A DNA stretch of 35,564 bases. Origin: Bacilli bacterium. GTDB lineage: Bacteria > Bacillota_I > Bacilli_A > RF39 > UBA660. Made by a program: the position numbers and the translations under genes. Positions 6,151-14,696 of this stretch are shown here, one piece after another. The notes below the pieces were generated by a model that saw only the letters and a list, made by a program, of their open reading frames with translations, searched no databases and had not been told where the DNA came from. Each line of letters opens with the position of its first letter. Within the stretch, counting starts at the first letter, position 1. The stretch covers positions 1 to 35,564 of the forward strand of contig JAFVEF010000050.1 of NCBI GenBank assembly GCA_017478105.1. Direction: 5' to 3'.

Positions 6151-7932
6151 TTATAAAGTTTTTTCATATTCTTTTTTTCTACTAATAAGTATACCTAAAG
6201 CTCCAACAGATCCTAATAATGACATTGAGTAAGCAAATAAATTGCTTTCATCTCCAGTATTAGGAGAAACACGTTTTACAACCTCAACTGGTGGTTCTTC
6301 TTCAACCTCAACTGGAGGTTTTTCTTCAGGTTCAACTGGAGGTTTTTCTTCAGGCTCAACTGGAGGTTTTTCAGGTTCTTCAGGTGGTGGAGTATTATCT
6401 TTCTCATTTATAACAGTTAAATAAGTTTTATAATTCTCATCATATGGATCAAACCATCTAACTCCTAACAAGTTTTGATAACTTTCACCTTCTTCAGTAA
6501 CATTCTTAGTAGAATATACATATAAGAACATATCATCAGGATGTTTTTCTTCATCACTTATTAAGTAATAGAATAGAGCAGCATACTCTTCTGGTATTTT
6601 AGTATGATTATGTGCAGACCACCAATGTTGTGCTAATTTACCTAAACCATCACCATTATCTCTATCTTCAACATATCCTTTTGGATCAGATGGATCATAT
6701 CTATAATATCTTAAGAATCTAATATCTTCATAAACAATTTTTCCATCCTCATCTCTTACAATTTTACCATTTTCATCTCTTACAGCTTGTTTTGTAGTAA
6801 CTTCTGCAGATGTATAAGTTTTAAGAGCATATTCAGTAATAAATCTAACTTCAGTTTCACTTAATTCTGGGAATAACTCACTTACTTGACTTCTATGATA
6901 AATAATATCTAATACTTTATTATATAAATCATTATTACTCATAGAAACGTCTGAATCTGGAGTAAATGTTCTTAAATTATTTTCATCAAGTACTAATCCA
7001 TCATAACTGATTCCATTAGGTTCATCCCAATTTTGATTAACACAATATACTTCGTCTTTTACACCTTCACTCTCGATGTAGTAAAGAGCAACTCCACCAT
7101 AATGCCAACATACATCATGACTATCATCATGTTGAACATTTCCAGTAATATCTTTTACTTCAACTGTAACATTAAATTCTTGATCAGCTGAAGCAATATA
7201 TCCTACAGGAGCATTCTTCTCGCGTAAAATATAACTTCCTTCAGGAAGCATACTAATATGTTCTTCTCCATTAGAAATCCATTCATCTAAAACATTACCT
7301 TCTGAATCAACAATTTGTAAAGTAGCCCCAACTAAAGGATTTCCTTCTTTATCAACCTTAGTAGTAACAACAGATACTTTATGTGGCTCATTTGTTGTTT
7401 CATTATTTTGAGCAAGTGTTCTTAAAGGAGCTTCTTCTAATACTTCCTCATTTACTTCTTCAGAAGATTCAACAACCTCATCTTGTGAATTTACTTCATT
7501 TTCTACAACTTCTTCATTAGTAACATTCTCAGTCTCTAATACTTCTTTAGATACAGTTTCAGTTTCTAAAGTTTTCTCTTCACTAACAACTTCAGGAACA
7601 GATGTAACTTCTTCAAATACTTCTTCCTCAGAAACAACTTCATTTAAAGTAACGTCCTCAGGAACTTCCTCTGAAACTACCTCATCCAAAGCAACTTCTT
7701 CTGGAATAGTTTCTAAATCAACAGTCTCTTCTTCAGGAACAGATGTTACTTCCTCGACAACAACTTCTTCAGAAACCTCTTCAACAGGCTCTTCATTTAC
7801 TACTTCTTCAATTGGCTCTTCATTCATTTCTTCCGCAAAAACTGGTTGAGCAGCAGCTATAGCATATGAACTAGATAGTGCTACTGAAAGTCCAAGAGAT
7901 GCAGCATTTACTTTTAGTTTTTTTATATTCAT
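6151..7932 (-). CDS. Cell-wall-anchored surface protein, SpaA and thioester-type domains
   Basis: 593 aa, exported. Residues 1-33 are a signal peptide ending VFAEE. Residues 34-170 are low-complexity Glu/Val-rich repeats. Residues about 185-262 form a SpaA/Cna_B prealbumin-like domain (KVDKEGNPLVGATLQI, then LREKNAPVGYIAS). About 270-480 resembles a thioester (TQXA) adhesin domain with VYCVNQ (Cys297). The C-terminus has PPVEPEEK repeats, the sortase motif SPNTGD (LPXTG variant), a hydrophobic helix and RKKEYEKTL. Sortase would link it to peptidoglycan. Odd point: the family TQxA motif reads TEYA (Glu367), so the Cys-Gln thioester may not form. The AAGGAGG ribosome site 6 nt upstream fixes the ATG at 7932. 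No sortase gene is in the window. Confidence 0.88.
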   Translation of the reverse strand: MNIKKLKVNAASLGLSVALSSSYAIAAAQPVFAEEMNEEPIEEVVNEEPVEEVSEEVVVEEVTSVPEEETVDLETIPEEVALDEVVSEEVPEDVTLNEVVSEEEVFEEVTSVPEVVSEEKTLETETVSKEVLETENVTNEEVVENEVNSQDEVVESSEEVNEEVLEEAPLRTLAQNNETTNEPHKVSVVTTKVDKEGNPLVGATLQIVDSEGNVLDEWISNGEEHISMLPEGSYILREKNAPVGYIASADQEFNVTVEVKDITGNVQHDDSHDVCWHYGGVALYYIESEGVKDEVYCVNQNWDEPNGISYDGLVLDENNLRTFTPDSDVSMSNNDLYNKVLDIIYHRSQVSELFPELSETEVRFITEYALKTYTSAEVTTKQAVRDENGKIVRDEDGKIVYEDIRFLRYYRYDPSDPKGYVEDRDNGDGLGKLAQHWWSAHNHTKIPEEYAALFYYLISDEEKHPDDMFLYVYSTKNVTEEGESYQNLLGVRWFDPYDENYKTYLTVINEKDNTPPPEEPEKPPVEPEEKPPVEPEEKPPVEVEEEPPVEVVKRVSPNTGDESNLFAYSMSLLGSVGALGILISRKKEYEKTL

Positions 7933-7975
7933 ATTTTACCTCCTTATAATATAATAAAACTACTTACATCTATGT

Positions 7976-8004
7976 ATTCTAATTGAAAAAATAATCTTTG
8001 TCAA
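7976..8004 (-). promoter_or_regulatory. Promoter of the surface-protein gene
   Basis: On the minus strand: TTGACA (7999-8004), 17 bp, TAGAAT (7976-7981). The leader is about 38 nt and carries AAGGAGG at 7939-7945. Confidence 0.8.
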
Positions 8005-8040
8005 TTTAAACTTTTTTGATACAATCAGTATGGAAGGAAT
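7998..8040 (+). promoter_or_regulatory. Promoter of the dual-HEPN gene, overlapping the divergent promoter
   Basis: TTGTCA (7998-8003), 16 bp, TACAAT (8020-8025), then GGAAGGA (8032-8038) and ATG 8047. The -35 shares five bases with the opposing TTGACA at 7999-8004, so polymerase cannot occupy both at once. Confidence 0.65.
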
Positions 8041-8046
8041 GATTAT

Positions 8047-9681
8047 ATGAAAGAGAGTAATGATCTAGTATATAAAATATTAAATGAAAACTATAACTTA
8101 ACAGAAGATGAAAAGAAACAACTAAATTTATCTATATTTTGTTTAATAAAAGAAAAGTTAATAAAAAAAGATATTCCAAACAAAAAAATATATTATGATT
8201 TAGAAGGAAAAAAGAGTTTAGAAAACATTCTAGAAATTGGAAATACTATAAAAGACCAACTAGTAAATGATGGTAAAAGTCTTGATCAAACAGTTTCAGT
8301 TGAATTATTAAATGATTATATATATCATGGTGATAAAGAAGCATTAAAAAAAGCAATCTATTATACTCATAGATTAAGAGACTGGATTGTTCATAAAGAT
8401 TCATATATCGATGGAAATAAGCTAGTAATAAAACCTTTTCAATCAGATATAAATCCTGATTCTAATTACACTATAGAACTAAATTTAGATACTATAAATA
8501 AGATGTGCAATAAAAGTAATTATGGATTAAATATTGAAGTTCAAAATAATTATTCACCTCATAGAATGATTGGTTCGTCTGGAACTGATAGTCTTTATAT
8601 GATAAGAAAAAAGGGAAGAGTATTAATAGTTAGCAAAGAAACTGGTTTCGCAACTATCGTTGATAATCATGACGATTATCGTAAAGCAATTTCTCTTATG
8701 AAAAGATTAAGTGCAAGTTATAATAATGATGGAAATCTTCCATCTCATTCTATTATTTTTGATTTTTCACAGCAATTAGAAGGAAAATTAGATGGTAATA
8801 TTATATATGAAGCTATAGCACAATATGAGCTTTTAAAAAGAAAAGGAAATAAAAAACCAGTTATCTTCAAGTTTACTAAAGAATTAACAAAAAATGAAAA
8901 ACTATTAAGAACTATGTTAGAAAAATTAGATATTGATAAAGACCAAATAAAAGAAAACAATTACTATATTGCCGCTATATATAATTATGCTTTAAATGTT
9001 TATGCTGAAAAAGATAAAAATAAACCAAACCCAAGGTATTTTGATTTAAAACAATTTAAAATATCTAAAATAGATAATAGTCAGTATAAAGAATCAAATG
9101 AAGCCATAAATAATAAAATTAATAACTTTAAAAGAGTAGTTAATAAGCAGACGAATAATCTAAAATATATAAGTAATTTATCTAAACAAAGAGAAATAAC
9201 TCTTGAATTATTTTACATTCTACTAGAATTATATTCTAAGATAGAGGCTCATCTTACTCTTCAAAAAGATTTAATCGCAACAAGTATAAGAAATAGTATA
9301 GATCATGGAAATATCAGTATTGATCCCAAAACTAAAGACATGGTTTTATATGATTCTGAAGATAATACTAAAGAAATAAATGATGATAATTGTAAAATAA
9401 AAATAGAAACAAATATAGAAGACTTATATAGACATCTAGAAGAATATAGTAACGAACCTATTAAAGATTATTCTTTTGAAGATGTAATAGAAGAACTTGA
9501 CTACATAATTCATAATAAAAAAGCAATTACAAGTCTAAAAAATAATACTAATATAGTTATTAATTTATTATTAGAAAGAAAAGTAAACTTAGAAGATATA
9601 ACTTTAAAAGAAGTATGTGAAGAAGTAAAAAATAATCTTAGAAAAGAATTAGCTTCTAATATAAAAAAATCTATAAAATAG
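8047..9681 (+). CDS. Uncharacterised protein with two RX4H (HEPN RNase) motifs
   Basis: 544 aa, cytoplasmic, no signal or membrane helix. Two HEPN-type motifs are visible: Arg111-Asp-Trp-Ile-Val-His116 and Arg415-Asn-Ser-Ile-Asp-His420. Each follows a helical stretch and is followed by a similar pattern: SYIDGNKLVIKP then TIELNLDTINKM in the first half, ISIDPKTKDMVLY then KIKIETNIEDLYRHL in the second. This suggests two HEPN domains flanking a middle region (about 170-380) that I do not recognise. HEPN proteins with RX4-6H are usually metal-independent RNases that work as dimers, in toxin, abortive-infection and CRISPR (Cas13, Csm6) contexts. Here both sites sit on one chain, as in Cas13, but the protein is too short for a known Cas13 and no CRISPR array is present. 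RNase activity is inference. Confidence 0.75.
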   Translation: MKESNDLVYKILNENYNLTEDEKKQLNLSIFCLIKEKLIKKDIPNKKIYYDLEGKKSLENILEIGNTIKDQLVNDGKSLDQTVSVELLNDYIYHGDKEALKKAIYYTHRLRDWIVHKDSYIDGNKLVIKPFQSDINPDSNYTIELNLDTINKMCNKSNYGLNIEVQNNYSPHRMIGSSGTDSLYMIRKKGRVLIVSKETGFATIVDNHDDYRKAISLMKRLSASYNNDGNLPSHSIIFDFSQQLEGKLDGNIIYEAIAQYELLKRKGNKKPVIFKFTKELTKNEKLLRTMLEKLDIDKDQIKENNYYIAAIYNYALNVYAEKDKNKPNPRYFDLKQFKISKIDNSQYKESNEAINNKINNFKRVVNKQTNNLKYISNLSKQREITLELFYILLELYSKIEAHLTLQKDLIATSIRNSIDHGNISIDPKTKDMVLYDSEDNTKEINDDNCKIKIETNIEDLYRHLEEYSNEPIKDYSFEDVIEELDYIIHNKKAITSLKNNTNIVINLLLERKVNLEDITLKEVCEEVKNNLRKELASNIKKSIK

Positions 9682-9730
9682 ATATAAAAATAATTTATAA
9701 GTAAAAAAGTGTCATTTTATTAAAAATGGT

Positions 9731-9758
9731 TTGTCAACTAATTTTATTATGTTATACT
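9731..9758 (+). promoter_or_regulatory. Promoter of the leader peptide / phosphoesterase operon
   Basis: TTGTCA (9731-9736), 16 bp, TATACT (9753-9758). Transcription would begin near 9765, upstream of a 12-codon leader. Confidence 0.6.
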
Positions 9759-9788
9759 AAATTTATAGTAGAATAAGGTAGTGATTAT

Positions 9789-9827
9789 ATGAAATTAGTA
9801 TGCAACTTTAAAATCATTATTGTTTAA
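9789..9827 (+). CDS. 12-aa leader peptide (MKLVCNFKIIIV)
   Basis: ATG 9789 follows an AAGGTAGTGAT ribosome-like stretch and ends at TAA 9825-9827. The peptide ends in three Ile codons and one Val codon. A hairpin with a T run (9833-9863) begins 6 nt later and lies directly before the ribosome site of the next gene. This is the layout of a translation-dependent attenuator. The Ile/Val run recalls branched-chain leaders, but the downstream genes are not biosynthetic. A chance ORF in a plain leader remains possible. Confidence 0.4.
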   Translation: MKLVCNFKIIIV

Positions 9828-9832
9828 GACAT

Positions 9833-9863
9833 AGGTAGTACTCTAGTAGTGCCACCTTTTTTT
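9833..9863 (+). terminator. Attenuator-like hairpin before the phosphoesterase operon
   Basis: AGGTAGTACT (9833-9842) pairs with AGTGCCACCT (9848-9857), with one A-C mismatch and one wobble, followed by seven T. The next ribosome site (GGAGG, 9866-9870) starts 3 nt later, so folding would stop transcription before the operon. Confidence 0.55.
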
Positions 9864-9874
9864 GTGGAGGATTT

Positions 9875-10900
9875 ATGAAATTTAATGAAGATACTATTAA
9901 AACATTTTTAGAATTTACTCAAAAAGAAAGAACACTAGATGCTGTTTGTAATAAGCTTGAAATGGGTGAATTAGAAGTTCTAGGATTAGTCTCTTATATT
10001 AGAAAAAAAGGTACTAATATTGCGATTAGAAATAATTTAGATAGAATATCTATGATTAACATGGGAGATAAAAAACTACATAAGAAGAAGACTAAGCAGT
10101 TTTATACAGATGAGACTAATGAAATAAAATTTATTTTAATTTCAGATACAAGATTAGGTTCTAAGTATCAACAATTATCAATATTAAATGATATTTATAA
10201 AAAAGGTTATGAAATGGGATATCATAATGTATTGTTATGTGGTAATATTTCAGCAGGATTATATAGCATAAAAGATATTTATTCAGAAACAAATTTTATA
10301 AATGATACTTATGGTCAAATAGATTATATAATTAAAAACTATCCTAAAGTAGAAGGAATGAAAACATACTTTATAACTGGAAAAGTTGATGATAAACATC
10401 TTTCTATGGAAAACATTAGTATAGGTAAAAGAATATCTGAAGTAAGAGATGATATGATTTTCTTAGGTGAGAATTCATGTGATATTAAAATTGATAACGT
10501 TACAATGAAATTATTAAGTAATAAACTAGCAAAAACTTATACAGTATCATATCGTACCCAACAACATATAGGTTCAATCAGAAGTGAAGATAAACCAGAT
10601 ATTTTCGCAAATGGAGGCTTATTACAAGCAGAAAAGTTTAAATATAGAAATGTTCATTGCCTATCTGTTCCAAGTGTTTGTGCTACAACCAAAGAAATGG
10701 ATGAAAAAAGATATGCCAACACTATAGGTGCTTGGTATATGACAATTACAGTTGATGAAAAAGGTTTATTAAAAGATTGTAGATCATTATTATCACCATA
10801 TTATGTAACTGAGGATAATGATTACTTATATTCAAAACAATTAAAAATAACAAACCAAGAAGAAGGAAAAAAATTAGTAAAGAAAGGGGGGAATAAATAA
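9875..10900 (+). CDS. Metallophosphoesterase-like pseudoenzyme
   Basis: 341 aa. It aligns along its length with the next gene: an N-terminal helical, HTH-like domain of about 75 residues, then a calcineurin-type phosphoesterase fold. Shared landmarks are SDTRLGSKYQQL, DYIIKNYPKVEGMKTYFITG and the closing GAWYMTITVDEKG. Nearly all metal-binding motifs are destroyed: DTH is DTR (Asp91, Arg93), GDLSD is GNISA, GNHD is GKVD, the His segment is SNKLA, and GHYH is GGLL. The enzyme should be inactive, and I infer a structural or regulatory partner of its active neighbour. GTGGAGG precedes ATG 9875. Its stop overlaps the next start by one base (TAATG). Confidence 0.82.
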   Translation: MKFNEDTIKTFLEFTQKERTLDAVCNKLEMGELEVLGLVSYIRKKGTNIAIRNNLDRISMINMGDKKLHKKKTKQFYTDETNEIKFILISDTRLGSKYQQLSILNDIYKKGYEMGYHNVLLCGNISAGLYSIKDIYSETNFINDTYGQIDYIIKNYPKVEGMKTYFITGKVDDKHLSMENISIGKRISEVRDDMIFLGENSCDIKIDNVTMKLLSNKLAKTYTVSYRTQQHIGSIRSEDKPDIFANGGLLQAEKFKYRNVHCLSVPSVCATTKEMDEKRYANTIGAWYMTITVDEKGLLKDCRSLLSPYYVTEDNDYLYSKQLKITNQEEGKKLVKKGGNK

Positions 10901-11913
10901 TGGATAAAAAAGATTTAAATTATAATAAAATAAATAAAATGTATGGTTATATGAAACATAATATGCCAGTAGATACTTTTATGGAAAAATTTGGTTTTAA
11001 TGAAAAAGAAGTCTATGGTTTAGTAGAAATATGTAAATCATTTGGTAAAAAAATAGAATTAGTTTATGATGGTAAAGTATTAGTCTTTTCCAAAAATAAA
11101 AAAATAATGCCATCCACCTCAAAACTACCAGTCGATAGTGAAAAACTAAATCATATCGAGTTATGTGTTATATCAGATACCCATTTAGGTAATAATCATC
11201 AGCAACTTCATTTATTAAACAACGTCTATGAAGAAGCATATAATAGGGGTATTAGAACAGTATTACATGCCGGTGATTTATCAGATGGAAACTATACAAA
11301 TAGACCAGAAAGTTATTATGAACAATTTATTCATGGCTTTGATGAACACGCTGATTATATTATTGAATGGTATCCTAAAGTAGATGGTATAAAGACATTA
11401 TTTATTTCAGGTAATCATGATTTTACAAATAATAGAAATAATGGAGCAACCTTAGGAAAATGGATTTCTGAAAAAAGAGATGACCTAGAATACCTAGGAC
11501 AAGATAATCATACGGTTGTGATCAATAAAGTAAAAATAATGTTAGATCACCCAGGAGGAGGATCTGCTAAATCAATTTCATATAAACTACAACAGAAAAT
11601 AGAAGGAATGGAATCAACACATAAACCTAATGCTTTAATTACTGGACACTATCATAAAAGTTATTACATGCTTTACAACAATGTTCACGCATTGTTAGCA
11701 CCAGCATTATGTGATTATACACCATTTCAAAAAAGAATGGGTTTATCTAACGATTTAGGTGCATATTTCATAGATATCTATGCTGACAAAAATGGTCGTA
11801 TACAATATTTTGAACCTGAAGAAATTAGGTTTGATAGAAAAGACGTTTGGGATGAAGTTGGTAAAGATAAAAGAAAAGTAAAAAAACTAGAAATAAAAAA
11901 TGGAGTATATTAA
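10900..11913 (+). CDS. Metallophosphoesterase (calcineurin-like), N-terminal HTH-like domain
   Basis: 337 aa. The di-metal phosphoesterase motifs are complete and in order: SDTH (Asp93, His95), GDLSD (Asp126), GNHD (Asn172, His173), DHPGG, and GHYH (His250, His252). Such enzymes cleave phosphomonoesters, phosphodiesters, nucleotides or DNA; the substrate cannot be read from sequence. The first 75 residues (FMEKFGFNEKEVYGLVEICK) look like a small helix-turn-helix or winged-helix module, suggesting nucleic-acid or partner binding. It is co-transcribed with the degenerate paralogue upstream (one-base overlap) and followed at once by a terminator. No signal peptide, so cytoplasmic. Confidence 0.88.
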   Translation: MDKKDLNYNKINKMYGYMKHNMPVDTFMEKFGFNEKEVYGLVEICKSFGKKIELVYDGKVLVFSKNKKIMPSTSKLPVDSEKLNHIELCVISDTHLGNNHQQLHLLNNVYEEAYNRGIRTVLHAGDLSDGNYTNRPESYYEQFIHGFDEHADYIIEWYPKVDGIKTLFISGNHDFTNNRNNGATLGKWISEKRDDLEYLGQDNHTVVINKVKIMLDHPGGGSAKSISYKLQQKIEGMESTHKPNALITGHYHKSYYMLYNNVHALLAPALCDYTPFQKRMGLSNDLGAYFIDIYADKNGRIQYFEPEEIRFDRKDVWDEVGKDKRKVKKLEIKNGVY

Positions 11914-11932
11914 AACAATGCTCTTTTTTTTT
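11903..11932 (+). terminator. Terminator of the phosphoesterase operon
   Basis: GAGTAT (11903-11908) pairs with ATGCTC (11918-11923), then nine T. The 5' arm overlaps the last codons of the gene. Confidence 0.65.
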
Positions 11933-11979
11933 AAATTCTAATTTGATATAATAATTTTAGAATAGGGTGTGTGTGTAGT

Positions 11980-13056
11980 ATGAATGAAAATGTACTAGTG
12001 AGTCTTAAAAATATAACTAAGAAATATGGCGACAAAACTATAATTAATAACATATCATTAGATATATATGAAGGAGAATTCTTAACATTATTAGGACCAA
12101 GTGGTTGTGGTAAAACAACAATTTTAAGAACAATTTCAGGACTTGAAGAATTAACAAAAGGAGAAATCTATATAGATGGAGTAAACGTAACTAATGTTGA
12201 TCCTACTTTAAGAGAAGTAAATACTATATTTCAAAGTTTTGCACTATTTCCTCATATGACAGTATGGGATAATATTAATTTCGGTTTAAAAATGAAAAAA
12301 ATAGCAAAAGAAGAAGCTACTAAAAGAATAAAAGATGCTATAAAACTTGTAAAACTAGAAGGTTTTGAAGATAGATATCCTCCTCAATTATCAGGAGGAC
12401 AGCAACAAAGAGTTGCTATCGCTAGAGGAATTGTTATGAAACATAAAGTTCTTCTATTAGATGAATCACTATGTTCTCTTGATTTAAAATTAAAAAGAGA
12501 AATGCAAATAGAATTAAAGAAACTTCAAAAACAACTAGGAATGACATTTATATACGTAACACATGATCAAGATGAAGCTTTAACTATGTCAGATAGAATT
12601 GCAATCATCAATAAAGGTAAAATAGAGCAACTAGATACTCCTAAAAATATTTATCGTTATCCAAAAACTGCTTTTATAGCTGATTTTATAGGAGAATCTA
12701 ATATCTTTAATATTGAAATCAAAGAAACAACAGACAAATATGCTCTAGCTAAAATAAATGAAGACAATAGTTTAAAAATACTAAATAATAATTACAAAGT
12801 AGGCGATAAATTAAAAATACTTCTTCGTCCAGAAACATTTGAATTAAAAAAAGAATATGTTAGAAATAGTATTAAAGGAATAGTTAAGAATTATGTTTAC
12901 GATGGACAAATAACAAAACTAGAAGTAGAAGTAAATAAAGGTTTAGTATTAAAAGTAAATATAAATGATGCTGATATATGTAGTAAAGATGATACTGTTT
13001 ATTTAAGAGTACCTGAAGAAAAAGTAGTAATAATTGGTGAACAAAATGAAGAATAA
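11980..13056 (+). CDS. potA: Spermidine/putrescine ABC transporter ATP-binding protein
   Basis: 358 aa from ATG 11980; the frame is open from GTG 11971, but ATG suits the conserved beginning. ATPase of a polyamine importer. Walker A GPSGCGKTT near residue 42, the signature LSGGQQQRVAIARG, Walker B LLLDESLCSLD with the switch region VTHDQDEAL, and a C-terminal TOBE-like domain (from about 230) that regulates import in this family. The usual Pro after the catalytic Glu is Ser. First gene of potABCD, with the following starts overlapping or abutting. TATAAT at 11947-11952 is the likely -10; the ribosome site is poor (AGGGTG). Confidence 0.93.
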   Translation: MNENVLVSLKNITKKYGDKTIINNISLDIYEGEFLTLLGPSGCGKTTILRTISGLEELTKGEIYIDGVNVTNVDPTLREVNTIFQSFALFPHMTVWDNINFGLKMKKIAKEEATKRIKDAIKLVKLEGFEDRYPPQLSGGQQQRVAIARGIVMKHKVLLLDESLCSLDLKLKREMQIELKKLQKQLGMTFIYVTHDQDEALTMSDRIAIINKGKIEQLDTPKNIYRYPKTAFIADFIGESNIFNIEIKETTDKYALAKINEDNSLKILNNNYKVGDKLKILLRPETFELKKEYVRNSIKGIVKNYVYDGQITKLEVEVNKGLVLKVNINDADICSKDDTVYLRVPEEKVVIIGEQNEE

Positions 13057-13900
13057 TAAACTATTTAAATATTTATCAACTACACCAGTCATTATCTATT
13101 CTATTAGTTTAATATTAATACCATTATTATATATACTATTTTTAAGCTTTTTAACTAATGATGCTTATGGTGGAGTAGAATATAAATTTACCCTAAGCAA
13201 CTATTTAACAGTATTTGATTATACTTACTTAAAAATACTATTTAAGTCTTCTCTAATAGCTTTAATAACAACACTAATATGTATAATTATATCTTATCCA
13301 TTCTCAATATTTTTAATGGATAAAAGTGAAAAAACGAGGAACTTTTTAATTAAAATGGTTATGATTCCATTTTTAACTAATTCACTAATTAGAACTTATG
13401 GCTGGATAGTAATATTAAGAAAAAATGGTGTCATAAATACTTTTTTAACTTCTACAAACATTATAAAAAATCCCCTTTCATTAATGTATAATTCTTTTGG
13501 AATAATAATTGGTATGGTTTATACATTATTACCATTTATGATTCTACCAATATATTCATCAGTTAGTAAGATAGATAGATCATTGATAGAAGCTGCCAAA
13601 GACTTAGGAGCTAGTAAATGGCAAGTATTTAAAAATATTTATTTACCTTTAACAATATCAGGATTATTTAATGGATCTTTAATGGTATTTATTCCTGCTA
13701 TAGGATACTTCTTTATATCAGATATTCTAGGTGGAGGAAAAATAATGATCATTGGTAATTTAATAAAAAATCAATTCCTAACTGCAAGAAATTGGCCACT
13801 AGGTTCAGCCTTATCAATATTCTTAATAATTATAACTTTCATTCTTATAAGAATATATAAGAAAATTGGTGGTAATATGGATGACTTAGGAGGTATGTAA
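13046..13900 (+). CDS. potB: Spermidine/putrescine ABC transporter permease
   Basis: 284 aa from ATG 13046. The frame extends to TTG 13034, but GGTGA at 13036-13040 serves the ATG. Six membrane helices. The EAA loop that docks on PotA is EAAKDLGASKWQVF. The first permease of the polyamine importer, it overlaps the end of potA by 11 bases and abuts potC. Confidence 0.92.
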   Translation: MKNNKLFKYLSTTPVIIYSISLILIPLLYILFLSFLTNDAYGGVEYKFTLSNYLTVFDYTYLKILFKSSLIALITTLICIIISYPFSIFLMDKSEKTRNFLIKMVMIPFLTNSLIRTYGWIVILRKNGVINTFLTSTNIIKNPLSLMYNSFGIIIGMVYTLLPFMILPIYSSVSKIDRSLIEAAKDLGASKWQVFKNIYLPLTISGLFNGSLMVFIPAIGYFFISDILGGGKIMIIGNLIKNQFLTARNWPLGSALSIFLIIITFILIRIYKKIGGNMDDLGGM

Positions 13901-13901
13901 T

Positions 13902-14696
13902 ATGAAGAAAAATAAATTAAGAAGAAATATCTTCATTATATCAGTCTTTGTATTTTTATATTTACCTATATTTATACTAGTAATTTATTCTTTTAATGCC
14001 TCTAAAATGAATATAGTATTTACTCATTTTACTTTTAAATGGTATAAAGAATTACTATCAAATACTACTTTAATAGAAGCTTTTAGAAATACAATTATAA
14101 TTGCAGTAACTAGTACAGTAATATCAACTATTCTTGGAACAATATCTGCTGTAGGTTTAAATAAATATGACTTTAAAGGGAAAAACTTTATCAATAGTCT
14201 AATATATATACCAATAGTTATACCAGAAATAGTTTTAGGTATTTCTCTATTAAGTGTATATACATTATTTCATTTAGAATTAGGAATAACATCTATAATA
14301 ATAGCCCATATAACCTTTTCAATTCCCTATGTAATAACAAGTGTTAGGTCGACATTAAATGCCTTATCTAAAGATATTGAAGAAGCTTCATATGATTTAG
14401 GTGCTAATAAGTGGAATACCTTTAGATACGTTACTCTTCCACTAATAATGCCAGGAGTTATTTCTGGTGCCACACTTGCCTTTACCTTATCTATGGATGA
14501 TGTTGTAATAAGTTATTTTACAGCAGGACCAGGAAGTAATACTTTACCACTAAATATATATTCAATGATAAAAACAGGTATTACTCCAGATGTTAATGCC
14601 TTATCAACACTTATGCTTTTAGTAGTTGTAATTGTATTAACTTCATCTGCTGTAATTCAATCTAGAAGAATTCAAAAAAGGGAGTTGTTAAGATGA
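13902..14696 (+). CDS. potC: Spermidine/putrescine ABC transporter permease
   Basis: 264 aa, six membrane helices, EAA loop EASYDLGANKWNTF and a typical MetI-like core. Second permease, forming the channel with PotB. GGAGGT lies within the end of potB, and ATG 13902 starts 1 nt after its stop. The gene ends in TGA overlapping the ATG of potD (ATGA), direct evidence that TGA is a stop in this organism. Confidence 0.92.
   Translation: MKKNKLRRNIFIISVFVFLYLPIFILVIYSFNASKMNIVFTHFTFKWYKELLSNTTLIEAFRNTIIIAVTSTVISTILGTISAVGLNKYDFKGKNFINSLIYIPIVIPEIVLGISLLSVYTLFHLELGITSIIIAHITFSIPYVITSVRSTLNALSKDIEEASYDLGANKWNTFRYVTLPLIMPGVISGATLAFTLSMDDVVISYFTAGPGSNTLPLNIYSMIKTGITPDVNALSTLMLLVVVIVLTSSAVIQSRRIQKRELLR

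Noticed and set aside
6242-6424. Plus-strand Gly/Ser-rich ORF
   Set aside because: It is the antisense of the Pro/Glu repeats of the surface protein; its repeats are a by-product.
9789-9827. Type I toxin peptide
   Set aside because: At 12 residues with Lys, Cys and Asn it has too short a hydrophobic stretch to span a membrane, and no antisense RNA signals are evident.
8047-9874. Cas13-type CRISPR system
   Set aside because: Two RX4H motifs are suggestive, but no direct-repeat array, no Cas1/Cas2 and no crRNA-like repeats occur in the window, and the protein is much shorter than known Cas13.
13902-14696. Mycoplasma-type code with TGA as Trp
   Set aside because: potC ends in TGA overlapping the potD start, and proteins use TGG for Trp throughout, so the standard code holds.
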